A program made the position numbers and the translations under genes. From assembly GCA_905381055.1 (NCBI GenBank), contig CAJPUR010000034.1, positions 1-36,012 of the forward strand: a DNA stretch of 36,012 nt. Direction: 5' to 3'. Under the pieces are notes generated by a model. The model worked only from the letters and a program-made list of their open reading frames with translations. It was not told the DNA's origin and did not search any database. Shown one piece after another: positions 1 through 8,564 of this stretch. Positions within the stretch are counted from its first letter, which is position 1. Each line of letters opens with the position of its first letter. Origin of the DNA: an uncultured Flavobacteriaceae bacterium. GTDB lineage: Bacteria; Bacteroidota; Bacteroidia; Flavobacteriales; Flavobacteriaceae.

Positions 1-279
1 AAAGTCAATGGCAGAGAAATTAACGCCGTTACTTGTCTTGTTTCCTCCTCCAACTACTAGACTTATTTGCCCCTCACTGGTTGATGTTGCATTATGCGTT
101 TCTGAATAAATAACGCTTCCACCAGAAGAGTCATACCTGAGACTAAAAGTGACCACCATAGTGGCATTTGAATATACATTTCCACTTGAATTTTTAATTA
201 TTGCTTGATAATTAATTCCTGTTTGACTAAATCCGTAGGATAAAAAGAAAAACGCTAAAATTGTTAATATTTTTTTCAT
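1..279 (-). CDS. Exported protein, N-terminal part only (runs off the window)
   Basis: This is the first 93 codons of a gene on the minus strand; no stop is reached before the window edge. It begins with a signal peptide (MKKILTILAFFFLSYGFSQ). The mature part starts GINYQAIIKNSSG and continues with beta-rich sequence ending in a glycine-rich stretch (LVVGGG). In Bacteroidota this kind of N-terminus is seen on long exported or surface proteins, some with tail-fibre-like C-termini; that comparison is from memory and the C-terminus is not visible here. In-frame ATGs also occur at 285 and 303, so the true start may be slightly upstream, but 279 gives the most typical signal peptide. A perfect palindrome lies about 40 bp upstream. 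Confidence 0.75.
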   Translation of the reverse strand, partial: MKKILTILAFFFLSYGFSQTGINYQAIIKNSSGNVYSNATMVVTFSLRYDSSGGSVIYSETHNATSTSEGQISLVVGGGNKTSNGVNFSAIDF

Positions 280-318
280 GACCATGTGTTTTAATACCTT
301 CATTTGAATACTTGTTTG

Positions 319-344
319 TTCGTAATTTGTTAACAAATTACGAA
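319..344. promoter_or_regulatory. 26-bp perfect palindrome upstream of exported-protein gene
   Basis: The 26 bases from 319 to 344 are exactly self-complementary, centred on GTTAAC (329-334), with half-site TTCGTAATTTGTT. It lies in the 223-bp non-coding stretch 280-502, about 40 bp upstream of the exported-protein gene that reads leftwards. It could be an operator for a dimeric regulator or a hairpin in the transcript. No T-tract follows it on the minus strand, so a simple terminator is less likely. The rest of 280-502 shows no gene. Confidence 0.5.
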
Positions 345-502
345 AACTAAGTTAATTCAAGACTGAAACAAAAAAATGATCTAAAGATTAATTAAATTAA
401 TCACTAGCTTTTAATTACCAAATGTTTTTATTCACAGGTTAATAATTATACAGCTAAAGTTTTTGAAGTTTAATGCTCATGACTATTATAACCAGATATT
501 GC

Positions 503-1351
503 CTATAATGACAAAATCCAGTCAACCAATAAATTTGACCAATTGTCGACAGGAGAATTTTGAATTGTCATACCAAATCCATGACCCCCCTTATCATACA
601 TATGTAATTCAGCTTTGGCATCAGCCAAAATCCAATCTTGATATATTTTTACACTAAGTGGGGCTAATTCCAAGATATCATTATTTGCACAAGATATGAA
701 CGCAGGAGGTTTATTACTTGGAACTTTTTGATCCTCCACTATTAACATCCATGGGTAAATTGGAGCAATAAAATTAGGTTGATTTTTTTCAGTCGCTTTG
801 TAACTCGCTTCCATAGTTACTGCCCCGCCTGCAGAAAACCCCATTAGTCCAATTTTATTAGGATTCAATTTATATTCTGAAGCGTTTTTTCTAACATATT
901 CAATTGCATTTAATGCATCATTTGTTGAAAAAGGAAGTGTTTTTTTTGCTTTTTTGATTATATCATCTTGAAAGCCCCAATTCTCATTTAACCACTTTTG
1001 AGCATTCCCATCGATTGGGAAAAGAGTATATTTTAAGACTATTGCATTTATTCCATTATTGCTAAGTTTTTCTGCTAAAAGAGTTCCTTCCTTTTCATAT
1101 GCACTAAAAAAAAGACCTCCCCCAGGACAAATAATCATTACTTTATCTGTAATATTTTCCCCTTTCGCCTTATAAAAATGCATTTCTGGTTTTGTAATAT
1201 TATCAATAAAAACTCCTTCTCCAAAAAAACTATCAAATGTTTTTTCTGGATAGATCTGAAGACCTGTTTCTGTGTATGGAAGCCCTATTCTTGTTTGAGC
1301 ATTTATTACAACAAAAAACATTATAAATAAAAGACTGGTGATTTTTTTCAT
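503..1351 (-). CDS. Exported alpha/beta-hydrolase, carbohydrate esterase-like
   Basis: A 282-residue alpha/beta-hydrolase with a signal peptide (MKKITSLLFIMFFVVINAQ). The ATG at 1351 is preferred over an in-frame TTG at 1360 because it gives a clean signal sequence. An oxyanion-hole segment PGGG lies near residues 76-79. The nucleophile elbow GFSAGG has Ser173; the likely acid is Asp225 in CANNDIL and the likely base is His257 in KGGHGFG. This layout resembles the acetyl-esterase/lipase group (BD-FAE, acetyl-xylan-esterase-like) that removes acyl groups from glycans. It is last in the minus-strand operon after the symporter (27-bp gap), so deacylating the glycan before or during import is a reasonable inference. 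The substrate is unknown. Confidence 0.85.
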   Translation of the reverse strand: MKKITSLLFIMFFVVINAQTRIGLPYTETGLQIYPEKTFDSFFGEGVFIDNITKPEMHFYKAKGENITDKVMIICPGGGLFFSAYEKEGTLLAEKLSNNGINAIVLKYTLFPIDGNAQKWLNENWGFQDDIIKKAKKTLPFSTNDALNAIEYVRKNASEYKLNPNKIGLMGFSAGGAVTMEASYKATEKNQPNFIAPIYPWMLIVEDQKVPSNKPPAFISCANNDILELAPLSVKIYQDWILADAKAELHMYDKGGHGFGMTIQNSPVDNWSNLLVDWILSL

Positions 1352-1378
1352 AGCTGACAATATAATAAATCTTATAAA

Positions 1379-2851
1379 CTATTTCCCTTTTTTTAAAATT
1401 ATCATAAATAAAAACCCAGTTAAAAAAATTATAGTTGTTCCTATAACAATAACCAGATAATTATGGAAAGGATTTTCAACACCAAATAAAAATTTAAATA
1501 ATTCTGGAATTGATAAAACTAAAATTGAAAAAAGGCCAACTATAACTCCAATTATGGGGCTTAAATTATCTTTAACTTTAGTTAAAAAACCTAGTAAGAA
1601 CAATCCTAGCATACCTCCACTAAAAATTGATGCTAATTCCCACCATGCATCAAGGGCACTTTTAATATTAATCATAGCAAGGGCGACTGAAATACCCAAA
1701 ATTGCAATTATAATTGTTGAACCATAAAGGATATGCATTTGCGAAAAAAATACTCTTTTTTTATTAAAATATTTATTGTAATAATCAATTAATAAGATAG
1801 TAGCAGAACTATTATAGCTTGTAGATAGAGTACTCATTCCAGCTGCAAATATTGAAGCAATTAATAAACCCTTAAATCCAACAGGTAAATTATTAACAAT
1901 AAAGTAAGGAAATACCTTGTCAGCAGATTCTGAAATTTCCATTGGAAGCAATCCATTAGATTGATAATATCCATATAAAATAGTTCCAATAAATAGAAAC
2001 AAAGCTGATACAGGAACATAAATCAATCCACCTAAAAAAGCTGAGTATTTAGCTTTTTTATCACTATCTGTTAAAAGATAGCGTTGTATGTAATTTTGGT
2101 CCGTTCCAAAATTTTGAATATTTATAAATAATCCGTAAACAAGAACAATCCAAAAAGTTGGGACAGATAACCTGGTTGAAAATTCTCCCAAGCTAAACTT
2201 ATTATTTTCATATGAAATCTTCATAATCTCGTCAGGCCCTTGCCCTGAATTATATAAAATAAAAATAATACAAACAATTGCTCCAAAAATTAAAATAATA
2301 CCTTGTATAGCATCAGTCCAAACCACAGCTTGAATCCCTCCAAAGATAGAATATACAGCCACAATCAAACCAGTTAAAATAATTATGATGGATAGATCAA
2401 TTTCAATAAAAGCATTAAGAGTCAACCCTAATAAATAAAGGATTGTTCCAATCCTCATAATCTGAGTTAATAAGTAGCAAGCTGAAACATATATCCTTGC
2501 CCATGAACCGTATCTTTTTTCCATGTAAGTGTATGCTGAAGCACTATTAATATTTCTGTAAAGAGGGACAAAATAAATTGCTGCAATTATTGCAGCAATT
2601 GGAAGTGATAAGCTAAATGCAAAAGCATTCCAATTCGAAGAAAATGAACTTCCAGGTAAACCTAAATAGCTTATGCTGCTTACAAAAGTTGCAAAAATTG
2701 AAAAAGAAACAACCCAACTAGGAATTTTACCACCCCCTGTAATAAATTTATTGGAAGTTTTATTTGAACGATAAAATGAAATCCCGTAAAGACAAATTCC
2801 AAGGATGTAAATTATAAATACAGTTATATCAATGACTTCAAATGAGCTCAT
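1379..2851 (-). CDS. Sodium:solute symporter (SSS family)
   Basis: A 490-residue inner-membrane protein with about 13 hydrophobic helices, the normal size for the solute:sodium symporter family. Family-typical segments are visible: FVSSISYLGLPGSSF in the first part, SAYTYMEKRYGSWARIY before a long helix, and STLSTSYNSSATILLIDYY near residues 340-360. It begins 1 bp after the sialidase-like gene ends and is followed by the esterase, so it is almost certainly co-transcribed with them. Members next to sialidase-like genes often import sialic acids or other sugars with sodium. Here it is the only visible sugar-importer candidate, as no SusC/SusD or MFS gene is present. Substrate is inferred from context only. 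Confidence 0.9.
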   Translation of the reverse strand: MSSFEVIDITVFIIYILGICLYGISFYRSNKTSNKFITGGGKIPSWVVSFSIFATFVSSISYLGLPGSSFSSNWNAFAFSLSLPIAAIIAAIYFVPLYRNINSASAYTYMEKRYGSWARIYVSACYLLTQIMRIGTILYLLGLTLNAFIEIDLSIIIILTGLIVAVYSIFGGIQAVVWTDAIQGIILIFGAIVCIIFILYNSGQGPDEIMKISYENNKFSLGEFSTRLSVPTFWIVLVYGLFINIQNFGTDQNYIQRYLLTDSDKKAKYSAFLGGLIYVPVSALFLFIGTILYGYYQSNGLLPMEISESADKVFPYFIVNNLPVGFKGLLIASIFAAGMSTLSTSYNSSATILLIDYYNKYFNKKRVFFSQMHILYGSTIIIAILGISVALAMINIKSALDAWWELASIFSGGMLGLFLLGFLTKVKDNLSPIIGVIVGLFSILVLSIPELFKFLFGVENPFHNYLVIVIGTTIIFLTGFLFMIILKKGK

Positions 2852-2852
2852 T

Positions 2853-3890
2853 TTAATCTAATTCAATTACAAGATGCTTTATATTTCTCCTATTGAATGT
2901 ATAACTAATATGAACTAATCCATCAGAAGCTTCTATTATTGCTGGATAACTAAATTCTCCACTTTCCTCATCTTCAAGAGTTAATTTTTCAAACCAATTA
3001 ATTCCGTCGTAAGATTCTGATAGAACTAGCTTTGACCTCCCATTAATATTTGGATTATACACTAATAGATGTCTACCATTTTTAAGTGTAACTCCATCAA
3101 TACCTGAATTAGGATTATTTAATTCTAAAGGCTTTAAATCTGTCCAACTTTCTCCTAAATCATATGAAAAAGATGAAATAATTTTATTTTCTCTACTCCT
3201 GTTTAAAACTTGAATAGTATCATTTGAATGAACTAGGATAGTGGGCTGAATAACATTAAATTCTGAATTATGATCAATTGGTATTTTGGTCCAATTTTCT
3301 CCATTATCTGTCGACTTTTCAATATGAGATTTCCAAATATAATTGTCAAGAGTTTTGGTTTCAGTACTGGAAGGAGACAAAATTATCCCTTCATTTATTT
3401 CAACAGGTTTATTTTTAATTGGGCCTAAAATCGAATCCGGCAACCTTACTAATTCACTCCAATTTTCGCCTTGATCATTTGAAAAAATATATTCTCCCCA
3501 CCATTCTCTTGGTGATGGGCCTACCTTATAATATAAGTACAAAATATTTGACATTGACCTGTACAGAACTGGATTCCAAGTTGGATATCTTAATGTGTCA
3601 TTTATAATACCGTCTGCAATTAATTTTGGGGATTGCCACATATTAGAGTCTTTTTTTGAAAGCCAAATAGTGACATCCTTGTTTTTTTCTTTAGTACCTC
3701 CAAATGCAGCGATTACAATACTACCATCAGATAACTCTTCAATTGTTGATGCGTGACATTCAATGAAAGGTGGTTTTTCATATATAAAATTACTTTCAAT
3801 AATTTTAATTTTTGAGCTTTCCTCACAAGAGAAAAAAAACATTAAAAAAACAGGAATTATAATATTTATGAAGTTTGATTTTATTTTCAT
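2853..3890 (-). CDS. Sialidase-like BNR-repeat lipoprotein
   Basis: A 345-residue predicted beta-propeller with a lipoprotein signal (FFFSC, Cys22), so probably anchored facing outward from a membrane. Four Asp-box/BNR motifs are seen: SNDQGENW (137-144), STDNGENW (193-200), SYDLGESW (242-249) and SYDGINW (293-299). The N-terminal segment ECHASTIEELSDGS and the C-terminal segment SYPAIIEASDGLVHISYTF match the BNR_2 (sialidase-like) family as I know it. The FRIP arginine motif of classical GH33 sialidases is not seen at the N-terminus, so true sialidase activity is uncertain and another acidic or deoxy sugar is possible. It sits between a sulfatase (26-bp gap) and the symporter (1-bp gap) in one operon. 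Confidence 0.8.
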   Translation of the reverse strand: MKIKSNFINIIIPVFLMFFFSCEESSKIKIIESNFIYEKPPFIECHASTIEELSDGSIVIAAFGGTKEKNKDVTIWLSKKDSNMWQSPKLIADGIINDTLRYPTWNPVLYRSMSNILYLYYKVGPSPREWWGEYIFSNDQGENWSELVRLPDSILGPIKNKPVEINEGIILSPSSTETKTLDNYIWKSHIEKSTDNGENWTKIPIDHNSEFNVIQPTILVHSNDTIQVLNRSRENKIISSFSYDLGESWTDLKPLELNNPNSGIDGVTLKNGRHLLVYNPNINGRSKLVLSESYDGINWFEKLTLEDEESGEFSYPAIIEASDGLVHISYTFNRRNIKHLVIELD

Positions 3891-3916
3891 TTAGTTTGAT
3901 TTTTTAGTAAAGTTAT

Positions 3917-5722
3917 TTAAACTCTTTTTAACATTAAAAGCCTGAAGTCCATCAATTCCTTACCAGTCTTTTTTATACCTTTTAACCTCAGGGTACCTTT
4001 ACCCTTTTTAAGTTGAATTATCCCTAAACTAAGTGGTAAAAAGTCTTTAACATAAGATTCAATTCTTGGAGAACGATCTTGATCTTGACCATATTCCTCG
4101 GGATCATGAAATTTATTAATTTGTCCAATAATTTTAGATTCATTAAAAGTCAATTCAAATTGAGAACCAATTGCATCCTCAGAACAAGTGTAATAGATTA
4201 CAACTTCAAAATCTCCTTCTTCTGCCACATCTGCCTCCCACGCAATAGAATCATCCACATTAATCCAGTTTGTCATAAAACTACAATTTGGGTAATAATT
4301 TGATCTTTTAATTTCACCATTTGGAGTCGCATCTCTAGCTGGAATTTGGGTGTTTTGCATTTTCGGATGGCCAATAACAAAAGGTCTTTCATCATTTTCT
4401 GGTAATTCAGCTAAAATATTTTTATTCCAATTTAACTTTTCATTTTTCATTGATTGGAAAATTTCAGGATACTTATCAGATACATCATTTCGCTGATTTG
4501 GATCGTTTTCCATATCAAAAAGTTTATTATCAGTACCTAGTCTAAATTTTTGATTCCTAACACTTAATCTCCCTCTCCAAAAACTATATATATTTCTGTC
4601 GTTCCATTTAATATTTTCTTCATTAATTAAAAGCTTAAGGCTTATGCCATCTAATTTATTTTTTGGAGGGTCTTTAATATTAACTAAATCTTTCAAAGTT
4701 GGAAGTAAATCTATCCCAGCGCTAATTTGATTTATAATTTTCCCCTTTGGTAAGTTCCCTTCCCATTTAATAATCATTGGTGATCTAACACCTCCTTCAT
4801 CAGTTGATCCCTTTCGGCCTTTCATCTGATCATTCCACCTATTCCCATTTGGACCATTATCAGATAGATATATTATAATTGTATTTTCTAATAACCCTAA
4901 CTCCTTTAACTTCTCATTTATTTTTCCAACATTTGAATCAATATTTTCACACATTGCAAGAGCAGCTCTAGTGTGATTTAAATTATTTTTATTATCAACT
5001 CCAGAATCTTTAGAACTTTTTTCAGCTGTTTTAACTCCGCTTTGAGTTAAATTTTTATTTTCAAATTTTTTCCAAAATTTATCTGGAACTTGCATAGGGC
5101 TGTGAGGAGTATTATAAGGAAGATATAGAAAAAAAGGACTTTCTTTATTTCTCTCAATAAATTCTAATCCCCGATTAGTAAAATCATCTATAATAAATCC
5201 TTCTCCTTTAACGATCTCTCCATTATGTTCTAAAATAGGATCAAAATAATTTCCCCAGTGTCCCGAACAAAAACCATAAAAATCATCAAATCCTCGAGTA
5301 TTTGGATGATATGGAGCTTGCATACCATTATGCCATTTACCGTATGCTGCTGTTTTATATCCGTTATTTTTAAGAACTTCAGCAATGGTTTCCTCATCTA
5401 AATCAATTCTTTCTCCCCCCTTGGAAACATCATAAACACCAGCTCTCACATGATATCTTCCTGTAAGAATTTCAGCACGAGTAGGAGCACATACAGGGCT
5501 TACATAAAAACGATCAAACCTCACTCCATTTAAAGCTAACTGATCAATATTTGGAGTAGAAATATCCTTATTACCATTAATGCTCAAATCTCCCCACCCT
5601 TGATCATCTGTTAAAATTAAAATTATATTTGGAGGATTACTTTCTGATTTAGAATCACAACTAAAAAAATAGGTTGAAATAATACTTAAAAATAAAAGCT
5701 TAAAACCTTTAGATATTGTCAT
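3917..5722 (-). CDS. Lipoprotein sulfatase (S1 type, CAPTR) with C-terminal beta domain
   Basis: Formylglycine-dependent sulfatase of 601 residues from the ATG at 5722. The reading frame stays open to 5833, but that extension is hydrophobic and would overlap nagA; the 5722 start gives a normal lipoprotein signal (YFFSC, Cys22). The metal-site LTDDQGWGD is near residue 39. The active-site C-x-P-x-R is CAPTR with Cys78, followed by LTGRY, and YGKWH and SDNG segments are present. Desulfation of a glycan outside the cytoplasm is expected. About 115 C-terminal residues form an extra beta-rich region (WEADVAEEGDFEVVIYY onward) resembling the end of the fucosidase gene at 13.4 kb and possibly carbohydrate-binding. 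First gene of the operon with the sialidase-like protein, symporter and esterase. Confidence 0.9.
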   Translation of the reverse strand: MTISKGFKLLFLSIISTYFFSCDSKSESNPPNIILILTDDQGWGDLSINGNKDISTPNIDQLALNGVRFDRFYVSPVCAPTRAEILTGRYHVRAGVYDVSKGGERIDLDEETIAEVLKNNGYKTAAYGKWHNGMQAPYHPNTRGFDDFYGFCSGHWGNYFDPILEHNGEIVKGEGFIIDDFTNRGLEFIERNKESPFFLYLPYNTPHSPMQVPDKFWKKFENKNLTQSGVKTAEKSSKDSGVDNKNNLNHTRAALAMCENIDSNVGKINEKLKELGLLENTIIIYLSDNGPNGNRWNDQMKGRKGSTDEGGVRSPMIIKWEGNLPKGKIINQISAGIDLLPTLKDLVNIKDPPKNKLDGISLKLLINEENIKWNDRNIYSFWRGRLSVRNQKFRLGTDNKLFDMENDPNQRNDVSDKYPEIFQSMKNEKLNWNKNILAELPENDERPFVIGHPKMQNTQIPARDATPNGEIKRSNYYPNCSFMTNWINVDDSIAWEADVAEEGDFEVVIYYTCSEDAIGSQFELTFNESKIIGQINKFHDPEEYGQDQDRSPRIESYVKDFLPLSLGIIQLKKGKGTLRLKGIKKTGKELMDFRLLMLKRV

Positions 5723-5815
5723 CACTTTGATAATTGTTTTTATAAATATAATAGAAAAGCTTATTTTTTTGATTAAATTAAAAAAATAAACACAAAACAA
5801 AAATCTAATAATATT

Positions 5816-6886
5816 TTGACAAAAAAATATCACATAAAAAAGCTCTACAAAGAAAATGAAATTCTTGAAAAAGTTTGTGTAGTAACTAGTAATGAAAAAA
5901 TAATTGGATTTGATAAAGATTTATTCGATCCAAAGCTTGCTTTCGAAATTATGATTCCAGGATTTATAGATCTTCAAATCTATGGAGCATTAAATTCATT
6001 ATTAATGGTAGATAGTGATTACTTAACTATAAAAAAAATAAGTGCTCATAATACTAAAAATGGAACATTTTACTTTCAACCTACTATCGCATCAGAATCA
6101 AATTCAACTATACTTAAAGCAGTAGATGCAGTTAAAAATTATTTTTCTAATGGAGGTAAAGGTTGCATTGGACTTCATGTTGAAGGCCCCTGGATTAACC
6201 CATTAAAAAAGGGAGCACATTCATTAAAATATATTCATTCCCCAGAATTTGATGAGGTAAAAAAGATAATAGATTATGCTGATGGAGTAATTAGTATGAT
6301 TACCATAGCTCCAGAAGTAGTAAGTAATCAAATTATTGAATTTTTAATAACAAAAGGAATAGTAATTTCTATTGGGCATTCAACTCTAGATTTCAAATCA
6401 GCAAACAATTACTTTAATAAAGGGATAAATACCTGTACCCATTTATTTAATGCAATGCCTCAAATTCATCACAGAAAGCCTGGCTTAATTGAAGCCATTT
6501 TGAATAATCCAAATGTTTTTTCAAGTATTATTTGTGATGGACATCATGTTGATTTTAATATGATAAAACTTGCTCACAAGCTCAAAAAAAATAAACTTTT
6601 TTGCATTACTGATGCTGTTACTGAATCTAATAAAGGTGAATATGTTCATAAACTTGAAGGAAATATTTATAAAAATAAGGGAGTCTTGTCAGGATCTTCA
6701 ATAACAATGCTACAAAGTTTTAAAAACCTAATTCAAGAAGTTGGTTTAAGTGTTTCAGATGCTGCAAAAATGTGTTGTTATACTCCCTCGAAAGTAATAT
6801 CTCCTGTTATAAAAATTGACCAACTTGAAATTAATTCCAATTGCTCTTTTAATATTTTAGATGAAAATTATGATTTAATTAAATAA
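5816..6886 (+). CDS. nagA: N-acetylglucosamine-6-phosphate deacetylase
   Basis: A 356-residue amidohydrolase that removes acetate from GlcNAc-6-phosphate to give GlcN-6-phosphate in the cytoplasm. Motifs follow the NagA family: PGFIDLQIYG (48-57), with Gln in place of the first HxH His as in E. coli NagA; HVEGPWINPLKKGAH with metal ligand Glu123; IGHST with His188; CTHLFNAMPQIHHR with His209; DGHHVDF (241-247); and CITDAV with catalytic Asp266. There is no ATG near the N-terminus; TTG at 5816 is the best start, and the protein is slightly shorter than usual (about 380). It diverges from the sulfatase operon across 93 bp, implying joint control. No nagB is in the window. It overlaps the next gene tail to tail by 12 bp. 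Confidence 0.92.
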   Translation: MTKKYHIKKLYKENEILEKVCVVTSNEKIIGFDKDLFDPKLAFEIMIPGFIDLQIYGALNSLLMVDSDYLTIKKISAHNTKNGTFYFQPTIASESNSTILKAVDAVKNYFSNGGKGCIGLHVEGPWINPLKKGAHSLKYIHSPEFDEVKKIIDYADGVISMITIAPEVVSNQIIEFLITKGIVISIGHSTLDFKSANNYFNKGINTCTHLFNAMPQIHHRKPGLIEAILNNPNVFSSIICDGHHVDFNMIKLAHKLKKNKLFCITDAVTESNKGEYVHKLEGNIYKNKGVLSGSSITMLQSFKNLIQEVGLSVSDAAKMCCYTPSKVISPVIKIDQLEINSNCSFNILDENYDLIK

Positions 6887-7114
6887 CTTTTTAAATAAAA
6901 CATCTCCAAAATAAAAGCTTAATCCCAATAAAAAAGGATAAACAATAAATAACCAAAGAGCATCCAAAAAATTTATTAAAGATTTTAATGGAATTTTTTG
7001 AGCAATGCCATTTAAAAAATCATACCATGTTTTAATCCCTAAAGAATTTGCAATTATATTGAAAATTATAGCAGAGAATAGTATTATAATCCCAATAAAA
7101 TAGATCCTTATCAT
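6875..7114 (-). CDS. Small two-helix membrane protein, unknown function
   Basis: A 79-residue protein with two hydrophobic segments, about residues 3-24 and 52-72, joined by a polar loop (GIKTWYDFLNG) and ending in basic residues. I do not recognise a family. It begins 27 bp after the sulfatase gene upstream of it on the same strand, so it may share that transcript. Its 3' end overlaps the end of nagA by 12 bp. The clean helix-loop-helix pattern and ATG start support a real gene, although conservation was not checked. Confidence 0.6.
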   Translation of the reverse strand: MIRIYFIGIIILFSAIIFNIIANSLGIKTWYDFLNGIAQKIPLKSLINFLDALWLFIVYPFLLGLSFYFGDVLFKKLFN

Positions 7115-7141
7115 ATGTGTATTTTATACATTAATTCAAGT

Positions 7142-8461
7142 TTATGCCTTCTTTTTCCAAATTATTTTTTTGTAGCCATCCAAACCCTTTTTTAATTCCT
7201 TATAATTAATCTTTTGTTGATTGTTTAGTTCTTCAAGATTAATTGGATTTTTTTCATAAAAATCATCTATAACATTATAAAATCTTCCATCTGAATATAA
7301 TTTAAATGTTTTATTTCTTGTCCATTCAAATTCCTTAGTACCCCAATTATTATCTAAATTTTTATAATATGGCCTGGGATAATACCAACTGTGAATAAAT
7401 TTCTTTTTATTATTTATTAAACCCAAAATTTGAGGTAAAAAACTTATACCGTCAATACCAGTATTTTCCGGTAAATTTGAACCTGAAACTTCACAAAGAG
7501 TTGGAAGAAAATCACTAAAATCAATAAGACTTGAGTCTAAAGAGCCTGGCTTTATTTTATCTTTCCATGAAATTATTAAAGGAACATGAGTGCCGTTATC
7601 AGTAGTTTGCCCCTTCCCCCACAAAATTTTGCCTTCAGAGTTCAATGAAACTATTGGAGAATCATTGCCGTTATCAGAAGTAAAAATAATTAGTGTATTT
7701 TCAAGTAAATTTTGTTTTTTAAGATTTTCAAAAATTTTCCCTACCATTTTATCCATATAACTGACCATATCACCAAAATACTTTGGATTACCCATATATA
7801 TTTTACTTCCATTATCATTTGGATCAAAATCATCAGAATCAGGAGTGGGAACAAATGGGCAATGAGTTAATAGCATTGGATAATAGACAAGAAATTTTTC
7901 ATGCTTATTTTTATTTACAAAATCGTTTATATAATCAACTATTACATTAGGCCCGAAAGATCCATTTTTAAATTTCTTATTCTCTCCATTCACCTCAAGA
8001 ACTGGATTAGGATATCTAGTATCATGTCCAAGAGAATCTGTTCTAGTTAACTTATGTTGCCACAAAATATGTTCATCAAATCCAAAATGATAAGGTAAAT
8101 TTTTCTCTTTGCCCAACTGCCATTTACCAGCAATTAATGTTTTATATCCATTTTTTTTTAATAGTTGACTAAAAACAATTTCTTTTTTATCTAAGACGCC
8201 AAAATCTAAATAATTTTTTTTACCGGTTTTACCTGTCATTAATCGAACTCTTGAGGGAGTGCATATTGGTTCAGAATGACAATTGGTAAACCTTATTCCT
8301 TTTGATGCAAGTTTATCGATATTTGGAGTATTATATGATTTTCCACCATTAACTGAAATAGATTCATAACTTAAATCATCAGCCATAATTAAAATTATAT
8401 TGGGATTGTCTTGGGAGTAGACAAAACTTCCTAAGAATATTAAAAATAATAATCTAATCAT
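7142..8461 (-). CDS. Exported sulfatase (S1 type, CTPSR)
   Basis: A 439-residue formylglycine-dependent sulfatase with a cleavable signal peptide (MIRLLFLIFLGSFVYSQ). The metal-binding MADDLSYES is at residues 27-35, the active-site motif is CTPSR with Cys67 in ICTPSRVRLMTGK, then IAGKWQLG and FTSDNG segments. At 439 residues it is compact, with no C-terminal accessory domain. It should hydrolyse sulfate esters of a sugar in the periplasm or outside; the subfamily and position specificity cannot be read by eye. A strong terminator separates it from the upstream arylsulfatase gene on the same strand, so it is probably transcribed separately, perhaps with the small membrane gene downstream. Confidence 0.9.
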   Translation of the reverse strand: MIRLLFLIFLGSFVYSQDNPNIILIMADDLSYESISVNGGKSYNTPNIDKLASKGIRFTNCHSEPICTPSRVRLMTGKTGKKNYLDFGVLDKKEIVFSQLLKKNGYKTLIAGKWQLGKEKNLPYHFGFDEHILWQHKLTRTDSLGHDTRYPNPVLEVNGENKKFKNGSFGPNVIVDYINDFVNKNKHEKFLVYYPMLLTHCPFVPTPDSDDFDPNDNGSKIYMGNPKYFGDMVSYMDKMVGKIFENLKKQNLLENTLIIFTSDNGNDSPIVSLNSEGKILWGKGQTTDNGTHVPLIISWKDKIKPGSLDSSLIDFSDFLPTLCEVSGSNLPENTGIDGISFLPQILGLINNKKKFIHSWYYPRPYYKNLDNNWGTKEFEWTRNKTFKLYSDGRFYNVIDDFYEKNPINLEELNNQQKINYKELKKGLDGYKKIIWKKKA

Positions 8462-8489
8462 AATGTGATTAAATTTAGTGTTTTTTTAC

Positions 8490-8523
8490 AAAAAAAAATC
8501 CTGCTTCAAAAAACAGGATTTTT
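8490..8523 (-). terminator. Rho-independent terminator after arylsulfatase operon
   Basis: A perfect 10-bp stem pairs 8494-8503 with 8514-8523 (core AATCCTG/CAGGATT), with a 10-nt loop. On the minus strand the stem is followed by a run of T. It lies 41 bp after the stop of the arylsulfatase gene and upstream of the next sulfatase gene, so it most likely ends the ADP-ribosylglycohydrolase-arylsulfatase transcript. The remainder of 8462-8564 has no gene. Confidence 0.8.
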
Positions 8524-8564
8524 ATCAATTCATTAAATGTTAAAATTAATTAGCATTCCAGAAT

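Noticed and set aside
463-657. 64-codon open frame on the plus strand
   Set aside because: It lies mostly antisense to the esterase gene and its composition is that of a shadow of the coding strand.
5723-5833. N-terminal extension of the first sulfatase up to 5833
   Set aside because: It would add a second hydrophobic segment before a normal lipoprotein signal and overlap the start of nagA; the ATG at 5722 explains the protein.
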